In this document: positions 25,186-31,814 of the stretch, piece by piece
Layout of the letters: the number at the start of each line of letters is the position of its first letter
Numbering within the stretch: position 1 is the first letter of the stretch
IMG/VR virus record: IMGVR_UViG_3300025174_000061
Location: 1-38,277 of that record
From: a virus
DNA length: 38,277 nucleotides
Direction: 5' to 3' (one strand)
Program-made: the position numbers and the translations under genes
The notes under the pieces: generated by a model
Seen by the model: the letters and a program-made list of their open reading frames with translations, nothing else
What the model was told of the DNA's origin: nothing
Database searches by the model: none

Positions 25186-25413
25186 ATGCGCACCCCACCC
25201 TCAGACCGCCTGTCATGGCTCCCCGCTCGCGCTCGGCCCGGTTCGATCTGGGTCGGCCCGCTCGGCGAACTGGCGCGCGTGGAGCTAGACGGGTCAGTCA
25301 CTCTGATCCGCGGTGGTCCCTGCGGCCGGCCGCTCGAGGAGTTGCGCCGAGTCGCCGTAGCGCCCGCTTTCTCCGCGCGAGCTCGACGCCTTCGCGCCAC
25401 GCTCGCGATCTGA
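25186..25413 (+). CDS. Small hypothetical protein
   Basis: The frame encodes 75 residues (MRTPPSDRLSWLPARARPGS..., then WVGPLGELARVELDGSVTLI). It begins one base after the previous stop and looks like a small beta-hairpin protein. Its last ~115 bases overlap convergently with a minus-strand reading frame ending at 25294-25298. One of the two C-termini is probably not real, or the genes truly overlap. Confidence 0.45.
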   Translation: MRTPPSDRLSWLPARARPGSIWVGPLGELARVELDGSVTLIRGGPCGRPLEELRRVAVAPAFSARARRLRATLAI

Positions 25414-25683
25414 CCACTCGCTTCGCATCCTCGGCCGCGCACGCCTGGTCGAGATAGGCCCGGCGCGCGACGTCCTCGGGGCGAAGTTGGTCGTGCTGGA
25501 ATCCGTGACGATTTCGACCCAAAGCGCACAAATTGCGTTAAGTCGCCCAATCATGTCCAGATTCGCGTCCCGGTGGACCTGGGCGCCTCTCTGGCGGATT
25601 GCCTCGCAGGTGGCGCGGGTTCTGGCTAGGGAGGCAAGGATCTCGTCTCTGGGGGCAACCTCGTGCGTTTGGTGGGGGGTCAT
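25294..25683 (-). CDS. Hypothetical protein, probably frameshifted
   Basis: From ATG 25683 (AGGAGG six bases upstream) the first ~60 residues look coding (MTPHQTHEVAPRDEILASLA ... NLDMIGRLNAICALWVEIVT). After about 25510 a second frame (25298-25531) becomes more convincing: LRPEDVARRAYLDQACAAED. That frame matches RPEDVARRQYLDEVIAAQDD in the gene at 31531-31800. The gene is therefore likely a paralogue whose frame is broken between about 25450 and 25510, or two overlapping genes. A Ser/Arg-rich end in the first frame supports a break. The function is unknown. Confidence 0.45.
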   Translation of the reverse strand: MTPHQTHEVAPRDEILASLARTRATCEAIRQRGAQVHRDANLDMIGRLNAICALWVEIVTDSSTTNFAPRTSRAGPISTRRARPRMRSEWSDRERGAKASSSRGESGRYGDSAQLLERPAAGTTADQSD

Positions 25684-25988
25684 GTGGGCCTCCTGATCGT
25701 GATCTCAGGGGTACGCATCGCGCCGCGGTAGTTTGCGGCCCGCTTGCATGCCGCGATCAGCTCCGGGCCGGTCGCGTCCCTGTTCTGCCCGACAGGGATC
25801 ATGTCGGTTCCAATATTCGCGGCGACCGGGTCGTCTACGGATACAGTCCCATCAACGTCATGGACCGTGATCACGGCATGCCACCCTTTGATCGTGGTTT
25901 CTGGCCGTTCATCCCACTGGATCGTGATCCTGCAATCCCGTACGCCGATCCTCTCTCTGTTCGGTTGCCACTTTTGAATGCGGCTCAT
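25680..25988 (-). CDS. Hypothetical protein
   Basis: The protein has 102 residues from ATG 25988 (AAAGGA six bases upstream). The sequence looks folded, with beta-type RITIQWDERPETTIKGWHAV and VHDVDGTVSVDD, then ATGPELIAACKRAANYRGAM. It overlaps the start of the next minus-strand gene by four bases. No family is recognised. It belongs to the small operon expressed leftward from the sigma-54-like promoter near 26327. Confidence 0.6.
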   Translation of the reverse strand: MSRIQKWQPNRERIGVRDCRITIQWDERPETTIKGWHAVITVHDVDGTVSVDDPVAANIGTDMIPVGQNRDATGPELIAACKRAANYRGAMRTPEITIRRPT

Positions 25989-26060
25989 GGGGTTCCTTTC
26001 GGGTGGGTCCTGCGTTCGCGGAGGGGCTCGCGTTGGGTCGAGCCCTACCGTGAGGGCGGA

Positions 26061-26270
26061 CTACGCCCAGGGAGTCAGCTCGTCTCGGACGTAGTCGCGA
26101 GCCGACTTGGCCGACGTGAGGAACGGGCGGGCGCAGGCGCTTTTCTCGACTCGACCCGACACAGTCCACACCCGAGCGGTGGTCTGGTATCGGCGGCCGA
26201 ATGCGGTGCGGATCACGTCGGTGGTGGTTTCGGTCTGGGTCAGCGTGCAGCCGCGGTAGGTGGTCGTCAT
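26061..26270 (-). CDS. Hypothetical protein, first gene of leftward sigma-54-type operon
   Basis: The protein has 69 residues from ATG 26270, chosen because GGAG lies six bases upstream and because the predicted transcription start (about 26308) leaves almost no leader for the alternative ATG 26306. The sequence MTTTYRGCTLTQTETTTDVI is followed by a basic AFGRRYQTTARVWTV part and SAKSARDYVRDEL. It is Thr/Arg-rich with two cysteines. The role is unknown. Confidence 0.6.
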   Translation of the reverse strand: MTTTYRGCTLTQTETTTDVIRTAFGRRYQTTARVWTVSGRVEKSACARPFLTSAKSARDYVRDELTPWA

Positions 26271-26318
26271 GTCGGTCTCCGGGGTCAGGTTAGTGTGGCG
26301 TTTCATGGAAATAGGTAC

Positions 26319-26335
26319 TGCACACGGAATGCCAA
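26319..26335 (-). promoter_or_regulatory. Sigma-54-type promoter, leftward
   Basis: Read on the minus strand, TTGGCATTCCGTGTGCA has the GG (26333-26332) and GC (26321-26320) pairs separated by ten bases, as in -24/-12 promoters. The -24 block TGGCA matches; the -12 block is GTGCA instead of TTGCA. The predicted start near 26308 leaves a leader of about 38 bases before ATG 26270. It is a near copy, inverted, of the rightward promoter at 26544-26559. Confidence 0.6.
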
Positions 26336-26440
26336 CGCGCTACCCGCGTAATCATTAAATTTTTCGTTTTCGGCCCTGCGTTACCAACTGCGCACTGCGT
26401 ATTCTATTATGCACCCGCAACCCCTTGATTCTCCTCGGAG

Positions 26441-26499
26441 TGCGTCAAGTGTGACACGGTTTCGGTGCGTAATCCGCTTCGCGTGTCTGTTTTGACACG
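26441..26499. promoter_or_regulatory. Two enhancer-like dyads between divergent promoters
   Basis: CGTGTC (26482-26487), six bases, then GACACG (26494-26499) is a perfect dyad. A weaker copy, GCGTC-N6-GACACG, lies at 26442-26458, 41 bases away (about four helical turns). Both are followed by G. They lie about 80 and 120 bases upstream of the predicted rightward start and about 140 and 180 from the leftward start. Those are the distances at which activators of sigma-54 RNA polymerase usually bind. The identity of the activator is unknown. Confidence 0.5.
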
Positions 26500-26543
26500 G
26501 CAAAATGTCTAGGAAATACGCATACTGCGCTTTGTGTTCTGGT

Positions 26544-26559
26544 TGGCACTCGGGTTGCA
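26544..26559 (+). promoter_or_regulatory. Sigma-54-type promoter, rightward
   Basis: TGGCACTCGGGTTGCA matches the -24/-12 consensus TGGCAC-N5-TTGCA at every fixed position, with GG (26545-26546) and GC (26557-26558) ten bases apart. The expected start near 26570 gives a 38-base leader before ATG 26608. An 11-bp block around the -12 element (26556-26566) is an exact inverted copy of 26312-26322 at the leftward promoter. The remaining 26337-26440 holds an AT-rich tract (26350-26375) that might bind a bending protein. Confidence 0.7.
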
Positions 26560-26607
26560 GTACCTAGAAATGTGACGAACGCAACCAACCCCCACGGAGA
26601 CGAGACC

Positions 26608-26931
26608 ATGACCACGACCAGCAGCGCCCCCTCCAGCTACATCGTCCAGACCGCCGCCGCCCCAATGCCGAATAGCTGCTGGGGCGTCTACCGCCGCGTC
26701 GCCGTGCTCGAGGTCGAGCCTGGCGTCGATCATGTGGCCATGATCTCGGATCGCGCTCGAGGCGTCCGCCGCGTCGTCCGGACCTGGGAGGCCCGCAACG
26801 TCGGCACCACCCCGCGGTGCGCCTACGAGCGCGCTCTCGCCGAGGCAGAGTCGCTGGCGGAGCACCTCACCGCCCGATCCATCCGCGCGCATCACGTGTC
26901 TGCCCTCGGCTATCGCCTCACGGGTGACTAG
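26608..26931 (+). CDS. Hypothetical protein, first gene of rightward sigma-54-type operon
   Basis: The protein has 107 residues from ATG 26608 (CGGAGAC upstream). After a Thr/Ser-rich start it has a compact-looking region with NSCWGVYRRVAVLEVEPGVD, then MISDRARGVRRVVRTWEARN and a helical C-terminus. An in-frame GTG at 26572 lies at the predicted transcription start and is rejected. No family is recognised. Confidence 0.65.
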   Translation: MTTTSSAPSSYIVQTAAAPMPNSCWGVYRRVAVLEVEPGVDHVAMISDRARGVRRVVRTWEARNVGTTPRCAYERALAEAESLAEHLTARSIRAHHVSALGYRLTGD

Positions 26932-26941
26932 ACCCCCTGCC

Positions 26942-26955
26942 CCCCTCCGGAGGGG
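26942..26955 (+). terminator. Short GC hairpin after first rightward gene
   Basis: CCCCTCCGGAGGGG is a perfect palindrome that would fold as a 5-bp stem with a CCGG loop. There is no T tract. It may protect or attenuate the transcript between the genes ending at 26931 and starting at 27045. Confidence 0.3.
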
Positions 26956-27044
26956 CGCCTACGGGACGGGCCGAGCGATCGACCCTCCCCGCGGGCTCAG
27001 GGTAGCCCACCCGGGCATTTCGCTCGGACGCACAAGGAGTGCAT

Positions 27045-28130
27045 ATGCAGCAGACCAAGATCAAGATCCACGTGTCGCAGAAATCGGCCATCGCGGCTGG
27101 ACGGACCAGCTACGGCGACCAGGTAGTCACACTGAGTGACGCGGACGTGGCGGCACTCACGCCCGAGGAGCGGGAGGAGATCCTGCACCTCATGACGGGA
27201 TCGCACCGCGACAACGAGCAGACTGTCCGGCTGAGCGAGATCGTCACCGACAACGACGGCCTAGCCGGAGTACGCGAGGCGCTCCAGTCCCTCCGCGCGA
27301 AGCGCCTCGAAGAGGAGGCGGAGAAGGCCCGCAAGCACCGAGAGCTGATCTCGGCGATCCTCGCTGCGCCGGACGACGAGCTGATCGACGGCAACGGCGA
27401 TGTGCGCGAGCTCTACTCCTCGACCTACGCGTCGATACCATGGTCCGATCCTGCGCTCGCGATCCGCCGCGCGGCGATCGAGGGGACGATCTCCGCGAGG
27501 AAGGCTGAACTCCGCGCCCAGGCGGAGCGACTGCTCACTGAGATGCGGGCGGACGCGAGCGCCTATCCCGACATCGAGCTCAAGGACTGCCACGTCGGAG
27601 GGCATCTCCGCGCCTACCTGACCCAAGAGGAGCGGAGCGAGGTCGACGCGAGAGGGAGGTCGGTAGACGCAGCGCGCAAAGCGACCGAGATCGCAGCGGA
27701 GGAGGCGCAGCTCCAGCGGTACCGTGACTACGCGCTCACCGGAGCCGCGGGCGAAGCGGCGCAACTGGCGGCGGCTCAGGGCTACGACGTGCGCACGGCG
27801 GTGCTCGACGCCATCGAGGCGATCCTGCCCGAGACGGACAGGACGGAGACGGCCCACGATAGCCCCGACTACGAGTGGGAGGAGCGGTCCAGCCCGTCGC
27901 TGTCGGCGCTCCAGCTCCACGCGCAGCTCGTGACGGCCGTCGCGGCGGCCCAGATCCCTGAGTGGATCACGGTCGAGGTCTCGCGCATACAGCGGATCAC
28001 CGAGCCCACTCCGAGTGACGAGTACGATGACAACGGCGAGCCGGCGAAGGCGGCGAGACACACCGGCGTGGTGCTGACGATCACGGCGCCGAAGGCCATA
28101 ACCCGTTATCGATTACATTACTCGGAGTAA
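27045..28130 (+). CDS. Large hypothetical protein
   Basis: The protein has 361 residues from ATG 27045, five bases after AAGGAG. The N-terminal ~65 residues look like a small domain (IKIHVSQKSAIAAGRTSYGD, TLSDADVAALTPEEREEIL). The middle (about 85-250) is a long charged helical/coiled-coil region, and the C-terminal ~90 residues are acidic with beta strands (VEVSRIQRIT, TGVVLTITAPKAI). There are no enzyme motifs. It is the main product of the sigma-54-driven operon, so it is a priority unknown. Confidence 0.7.
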   Translation: MQQTKIKIHVSQKSAIAAGRTSYGDQVVTLSDADVAALTPEEREEILHLMTGSHRDNEQTVRLSEIVTDNDGLAGVREALQSLRAKRLEEEAEKARKHRELISAILAAPDDELIDGNGDVRELYSSTYASIPWSDPALAIRRAAIEGTISARKAELRAQAERLLTEMRADASAYPDIELKDCHVGGHLRAYLTQEERSEVDARGRSVDAARKATEIAAEEAQLQRYRDYALTGAAGEAAQLAAAQGYDVRTAVLDAIEAILPETDRTETAHDSPDYEWEERSSPSLSALQLHAQLVTAVAAAQIPEWITVEVSRIQRITEPTPSDEYDDNGEPAKAARHTGVVLTITAPKAITRYRLHYSE

Positions 28131-28141
28131 CTGCCTACGCC

Positions 28142-28202
28142 CGGGCGATCTCCGGATCGCCCGCCCACCTGACCCTCGGAGACTCCGGGGTCCAGGCGGG
28201 CG
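28142..28202 (+). promoter_or_regulatory. Competing RNA hairpins in a leader region
   Basis: Stem 1 pairs 28142-28150 with 28155-28163 (GGGCGATC-TCCG-GATCGCCC core). Stem 2 pairs 28158-28165 (CGCCCGCC) with 28195-28202 (GGCGGGCG) and contains a third stem (28171-28175 with 28188-28192, continuing CGGA/TCCG). Stems 1 and 2 share bases 28158-28163, so they exclude each other. The structure lies between two genes, 20 bases before the ATG at 28222. It could be an attenuator, a ligand- or ribosome-responsive switch, or an RNA-processing signal. Confidence 0.5.
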
Positions 28203-28221
28203 AACCCTGAGAGGAGACACC

Positions 28222-28539
28222 ATGAGTGACATAGAGTGGAACGAACAATGGAGAGACGGCGCGGAACACCAGCGCACCGAGGACGGGATCTGCGCATACC
28301 CGGGGTGCGATCACCCGCTCGACGCGGGCGGGCTGTGTCGTGGCCACCGCGGTCAACGCGATCGAGGCGTCGAACTGCGCCCGCTCCGAGAGGTCGGCGT
28401 CGGCTACGTCTCGATCTCGCTCAGGCTGAGACCTGAGACGATCGAGATGCTGCGCGCGATGGTGACTCCAGGTCGCACGCTCTCGATCACGGCCCGGTCA
28501 CTCCTGGAGGCCGCGACCGGAACGCTTCCACCCAGGTAG
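28222..28539 (+). CDS. Small zinc-knuckle protein with an RHH-like C-terminus
   Basis: The protein has 105 residues from ATG 28222 (GAGAGGAGAC upstream). Residues about 24-42 (CAYPGCDHPLDAGGLCRGH) form the C-x4-C...C-x2-H pattern seen in small phage zinc proteins and next to HNH domains; no HNH catalytic part is present. The C-terminus (YVSISLRLRPETIEMLRAMV) resembles a ribbon-helix-helix strand and helix. DNA binding is likely; the target is unknown. Confidence 0.65.
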   Translation: MSDIEWNEQWRDGAEHQRTEDGICAYPGCDHPLDAGGLCRGHRGQRDRGVELRPLREVGVGYVSISLRLRPETIEMLRAMVTPGRTLSITARSLLEAATGTLPPR

Positions 28540-28569
28540 ACTGGATTGGGAACGACGCCGGTGGCGCCC

Positions 28570-28588
28570 GGAAACCGATCCGGTTTTC
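28570..28588. terminator. Bidirectional terminator-like hairpin between convergent genes
   Basis: GGAAACCG (28570-28577), three bases, then CGGTTTTC (28581-28588) forms an eight-pair stem with one G-T pair. TTTTCAATGAAAA follows, itself a small dyad, and another dyad TCTGAA...TTCAGA lies near 28635. The region separates convergent genes ending at 28539 and 28664, so a two-way terminator is expected here. Confidence 0.45.
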
Positions 28589-28663
28589 AATGAAAATCGT
28601 AGCTAGACTGGGGAAAATTGGCCTATTGGAAATCTGAAATCGAATTCAGATCCTTCACGGAGA

Positions 28664-29122
28664 TCAAATCGCCCTCGGGTTTTTGGGAGGGGGCGACTCG
28701 GTCCAGGCATCCGCCCAAGCATCTCCCGCGGGATCCTCTCGGATGACGCCCCTGCAATGGTTCCGCCGTTCGAAGTCATCGGAGGTCTTGCGTATTGCGA
28801 GCGCGGTGGAGCGCGCCGCCTTCGTGCTCGGCGCATAGAATCCGATTGCCCTCCAAGCGTCACGCACATTGTCCACGGTCTGGACTTTGCGGCCTTTCCA
28901 GACTCGATGCCATGCGGCCTGTTCCGGCCGCAACGTCTCGCCCGGCCGTTTCAACTCGATCAGGTAGTCAGAGCCGCGGAACCCCACGAGATAGTCTGGA
29001 GCGCCCTTCTGATGCCGGTCCCCGGCCGGGTCGATACGGAGCACGCTCGCGCCAACTTGTCGCCATGCCGCGACGATCTCCTTGTTGCCCTTGTCCTGTC
29101 TGGCGGGACGGTTTCGCCTCAT
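28664..29122 (-). CDS. VRR-NUC-type nuclease
   Basis: The protein has 152 residues. KGNKEIVAAWRQVGASVLRI leads into the PD-(D/E)xK core GAPDYLVGFRGSDYLIELKR (about residues 40-59), then GETLRPEQAAWHRVW and a helical tail. The VRR-NUC family are small phage nucleases that cut branched or junction DNA. It is the last gene of the leftward replication operon and follows a ~137-base gap (29123-29259) holding only a short GGGTC-AGA-GACCC hairpin. Confidence 0.8.
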   Translation of the reverse strand: MRRNRPARQDKGNKEIVAAWRQVGASVLRIDPAGDRHQKGAPDYLVGFRGSDYLIELKRPGETLRPEQAAWHRVWKGRKVQTVDNVRDAWRAIGFYAPSTKAARSTALAIRKTSDDFERRNHCRGVIREDPAGDAWADAWTESPPPKNPRAI

Positions 29123-29259
29123 CGATGCGCCCCTTTAGGGTGGTCATGTTTCACTCGTCGTCCCAGAATCGTTTTTTCAGTGGATTTCGTGAGGGTCAGA
29201 GACCCCTATTTTGGCAAGGTGCCCTTTGGGATGTCCGGAGGGGGTATACCGCTGGATCG

Positions 29260-29562
29260 TCACGGAACACCTGATGTTGGGCTAAATCGGTTTTGAGAAA
29301 GCCCGTCAGTATTGAGTTTCATTTTTCGAGATGGATGGGCGCCACGAGGCTGCGTGCACCGCTTACGGTGCTCGATTACCAGCCATGCCGCGATACGCGC
29401 CGCAATGACCGTCGGGGTGACTGGACCGTCCGGTTGCCAGTTCGGGCAATCCATCCAAGATTGCTTCTCCTGGTGGTCGCTGGGGACTTGTCTGGGGTCA
29501 TCAGCGTCGCAGGACACCGCCCAGCCACACGAGCAGAAAGCAGACACGACGGGCAATTTCAT
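29260..29562 (-). CDS. Small Cys/Trp-rich hypothetical protein
   Basis: The protein has 100 residues. The N-terminal part has CSCGWAV, then DADDP...H, and CPNW, a possible one-zinc site. This is followed by a helical segment (TVIAARIAAWLVIEHRKRC) and a basic tail. Its start overlaps the membrane-protein gene upstream by four bases. No family is recognised. Confidence 0.6.
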   Translation of the reverse strand: MKLPVVSAFCSCGWAVSCDADDPRQVPSDHQEKQSWMDCPNWQPDGPVTPTVIAARIAAWLVIEHRKRCTQPRGAHPSRKMKLNTDGLSQNRFSPTSGVP

Positions 29563-29768
29563 CGTTCTCCTCCATCTCGCGGTCCCTCGATGCTCGCCCG
29601 GAGAAGCCGGGCCTGGAGGGAGTGGGCGTCGCGAAGCGTCTTGTGGGGTGGCTCAGGGTGCAGGGGTGGTTCCGCCTCCCGCTCGAGCCGGGCCAGGAGG
29701 CAGCCGAGACCGATGGCGACAGTGAGGCCAACCGCGAGCAGGAAGAGGGCCGCGAGGATGGCGGTCAT
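29559..29768 (-). CDS. Small single-pass membrane protein
   Basis: The protein has 69 residues from ATG 29768, overlapping the DnaC-like stop by four bases. The hydrophobic segment AILAALFLLAVGLTVAIGLG spans about residues 3-22; the rest is a charged cytoplasmic-type tail (EREAEPPLHPEPPHKTLRDA). The role is unknown. A membrane protein embedded in the replication operon could tether a factor to the membrane. Confidence 0.6.
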   Translation of the reverse strand: MTAILAALFLLAVGLTVAIGLGCLLARLEREAEPPLHPEPPHKTLRDAHSLQARLLRASIEGPRDGGER

Positions 29769-30439
29769 GTCGTGCCTCCGAGCTCGCACTGTACGGGGTC
29801 CCGTTTTGCTGCCCCGTCTGCCTGGACCCAGCCGTTACCGAGCCGCGACGCAATGCGAGCTCCCGGCCCAGCGCAGTACGTCGCCTGGAATGCCGCGCGA
29901 TCCAGGTTGGTCGTGACGATCGTTCGCTTTCCGCCGTCGAAGCGAGCCACAAGGGCGCCAATGATCCGGCTCTTGACGGTCGGTGTCTGAGGCTCGAGGC
30001 CGAGGTCGTCGAGCACCAAGACTTCGGCCTTCTCGAGGTTCTTCCAGAACGCCGGAAGAAAGAGCCCGTCGAAGGTAGACGGAGCGTGAACCCAAGCGCC
30101 AGAGAGCGGGACTGATCCGACCTGGCACTGCACGTCCCGAATCCAGTAGCCGTACCAAACGCCGTCGACGCAAGCCTTGTAAGCACCCTCTTCGGTTTCG
30201 TCGCAGTTGACCATGGCCGTGATCACCCGCCCTCGCGATCTCGCATCATGCGCCAAAACTGCCGCCGCGATACTCTTGCCGATCCGGGTGGGGCCGGTGA
30301 TTACTATGAGTGATTCACCATCGCTCCAGGTCCGACAGGCCTTCTTGAGCAAATGGTGCTCGGAGCTGAAGTCCCGTGAGAGCATGAAGTCGGCGAGCGC
30401 TCCCGGTATCTGCATCGCTACGAGTCGTTCTCGGTTCAT
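29765..30439 (-). CDS. DnaC-like helicase loader
   Basis: The protein has 224 residues from ATG 30439, overlapping the initiator stop by four bases. It is a AAA+ ATPase with Walker A GPTRIGKS (49-56), Walker B VLVLDDLG (about 128-135), and sensor-1-like RTIVTTNLDRAAF. An R-rich GARIASRLGNG near the end resembles the arginine finger region. Such proteins load the replicative helicase onto phage origins. The pairing with the DnaD-like initiator upstream is the classic phage replication pair. No phage helicase is present, so the host DnaB is the likely partner. Confidence 0.8.
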   Translation of the reverse strand: MNRERLVAMQIPGALADFMLSRDFSSEHHLLKKACRTWSDGESLIVITGPTRIGKSIAAAVLAHDARSRGRVITAMVNCDETEEGAYKACVDGVWYGYWIRDVQCQVGSVPLSGAWVHAPSTFDGLFLPAFWKNLEKAEVLVLDDLGLEPQTPTVKSRIIGALVARFDGGKRTIVTTNLDRAAFQATYCAGPGARIASRLGNGWVQADGAAKRDPVQCELGGTT

Positions 30440-31509
30440 TGCGTGGCTCTCCGTGCTTCCTGTCGCGCCTTCCACTCCGCGTTACAGGGGTCATCCGCGT
30501 CGAGGTACTCACCCGTCTGGAAGTTGATCGCACCCGTGTAGCCGCGATCGTCATCGCCGCTGAAGTCACCGACAGGAAGAGCGCCCTTTCCGTTTCTATT
30601 TGGGCGAGCGAGGAGCTTGTTGAGGGCTTTTGAGCAAACGACGGCGAGCGGCTGTCCCCGCCAGAAATCGTCTTCCGGTACTCGAGCGAGCGCCTTTCTC
30701 ACGTCGGCTTCGGAGAGCTTTGTGAGCGCTCGAGCGAGCTGGACGAAATCAGCCTTCGACTCGACGTAGGCGGTTTCCCCGATTTGCGGCCAGACCTCGT
30801 CCCGCCAGTAGGCGAAGAGCCGGCCGCTCGGCGAGTCAGCGTCCTTCCGTTTCGGCTTCGGGGGAGGAGGGGCGTTGGCCGGTAGTTGAGCTCCCTCCTC
30901 CCCCTCGGCCTTGGCGGGTCGGGCCAAGAGAGCGAGTTGATCGGATTCGTCCAGCCCTTCGAGCGGCGACCCCGCGGCTTCACTGCGGGTGTCGTCCGGT
31001 ATGATACGATGATCGGGAATTTTTGCTGATGGGGTAGAGGCCGTAAAAGAAGCTTCTTCTGCTTCTGAGATCTGAGATCTGAGATCTGAGATCTGCTTGG
31101 ACATGCTGAGCGCGACTGTTCGCGACATGTCGCGTTCTGTCGCTTCTCTCTCCCGTTTCGATTTAATTCGCTCAGCGTCACGCTCTTTCTTCCATTCCCG
31201 TGAGTATTTCTCACGGTATTTCGCGTAGTTAAGTAGCAACCACCCGCCATCAATCTCGGCGATCCGGCGCCCAGCGTTCTCTTTGCTGCGAGAATCGGGG
31301 TCAGAGGACAGGAATTTCGCGATCCCCTCCCGACAGTCGTCCTCGGGAACTCCAGCGAGCCGAGCGAGGCCAGGGATCGACCCGTGGACCTCGCCATTCT
31401 TGTCGGTGAGCGCGAGCATTGTGATCCAAGTGAGGCGAACCCCCATCGACTCACCCCAGATTGTCGACGTGAGAATCTCCGAGTCCAACTTCGTGTATCC
31501 GCTCATCAA
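30436..31509 (-). CDS. Replication initiator (phage O / DnaD-like)
   Basis: The protein has 357 residues. The N-terminal winged-helix-like domain (about 1-110) has YTKLDSEILTSTIWGESMGV, WITMLALTDKNGEVHGSIP and LAGVPEDDC, as in phage replication organiser proteins. A charged, low-complexity linker (about 110-225) includes QISDLRSQIS from a heptamer DNA repeat. The C-terminal domain has FAYWRDEVWPQIGE and LSEADVRKALARVPEDDFWR, similar to DnaD-type helical domains that bind the loader. It should bind the origin, perhaps within its own gene as in lambda. Confidence 0.75.
   Translation of the reverse strand: MMSGYTKLDSEILTSTIWGESMGVRLTWITMLALTDKNGEVHGSIPGLARLAGVPEDDCREGIAKFLSSDPDSRSKENAGRRIAEIDGGWLLLNYAKYREKYSREWKKERDAERIKSKREREATERDMSRTVALSMSKQISDLRSQISEAEEASFTASTPSAKIPDHRIIPDDTRSEAAGSPLEGLDESDQLALLARPAKAEGEEGAQLPANAPPPPKPKRKDADSPSGRLFAYWRDEVWPQIGETAYVESKADFVQLARALTKLSEADVRKALARVPEDDFWRGQPLAVVCSKALNKLLARPNRNGKGALPVGDFSGDDDRGYTGAINFQTGEYLDADDPCNAEWKARQEARRATQ
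31065..31095. repeat. Heptanucleotide tandem repeat in initiator gene
   Basis: The unit CTGAGAT is repeated 4.4 times without error; each junction creates AGATCT. In the initiator gene it encodes a 10-residue QISDLRSQIS stretch in the linker. Tandem 7-base repeats inside an initiator gene may be iterons for origin binding. The same heptamer type also occurs as a mobile simple repeat in many bacterial genomes, so replication function is unproven. Confidence 0.6.
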
Positions 31510-31530
31510 CCCACCTTCCTTTCGTCCAGG

Positions 31531-31800
31531 TCAGCCATCGGTCGGCACCTCCACGGTCAGGCGATTCGCGCGGGCAGCAGCACACCGGTATCGAGCACGC
31601 TGAAGTTTTCTCCGACGCGCCCTCTGTCCAGCGTCGTCCTGGGCCGCTATCACCTCGTCCAGGTATTGCCGGCGGGCGACATCCTCGGGGCGCTTCCGAT
31701 CGTGGATCTCGGCCCAGCTCGATCCCGCGCGCGATCCAACGCCGTCGTAGAGTCCCTCTCGTTTCGCCCTGATCTCGGATCTACGCGGGGGCCGGTCCAT
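31531..31800 (-). CDS. Small basic protein with RPEDVARRxYLD motif
   Basis: The protein has 89 residues. It is highly basic and helical; RPEDVARRQYLDEVIAAQDD is shared with the broken frame at 25298-25531, including similar DNA, so these are paralogues. The N-terminus is Arg/Ser-rich. It lies between the methyltransferase and the initiator on the same strand. A nucleic-acid-binding role is possible but not shown. Confidence 0.5.
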   Translation of the reverse strand: MDRPPRRSEIRAKREGLYDGVGSRAGSSWAEIHDRKRPEDVARRQYLDEVIAAQDDAGQRARRRKLQRARYRCAAARANRLTVEVPTDG

Positions 31801-31814
31801 TCAGCTCACCTCCG

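Noticed and set aside
26572-26607. GTG start at 26572 for the first rightward gene
   Set aside because: It lies at the predicted transcription start, so there would be no leader or ribosome site; ATG 26608 follows GGAGA.
29165-29215. GGGTC-AGA-GACCC followed by CTATTTT as a terminator
   Set aside because: The stem is only five pairs with a three-base loop and a broken T tract; too weak to list as a feature.
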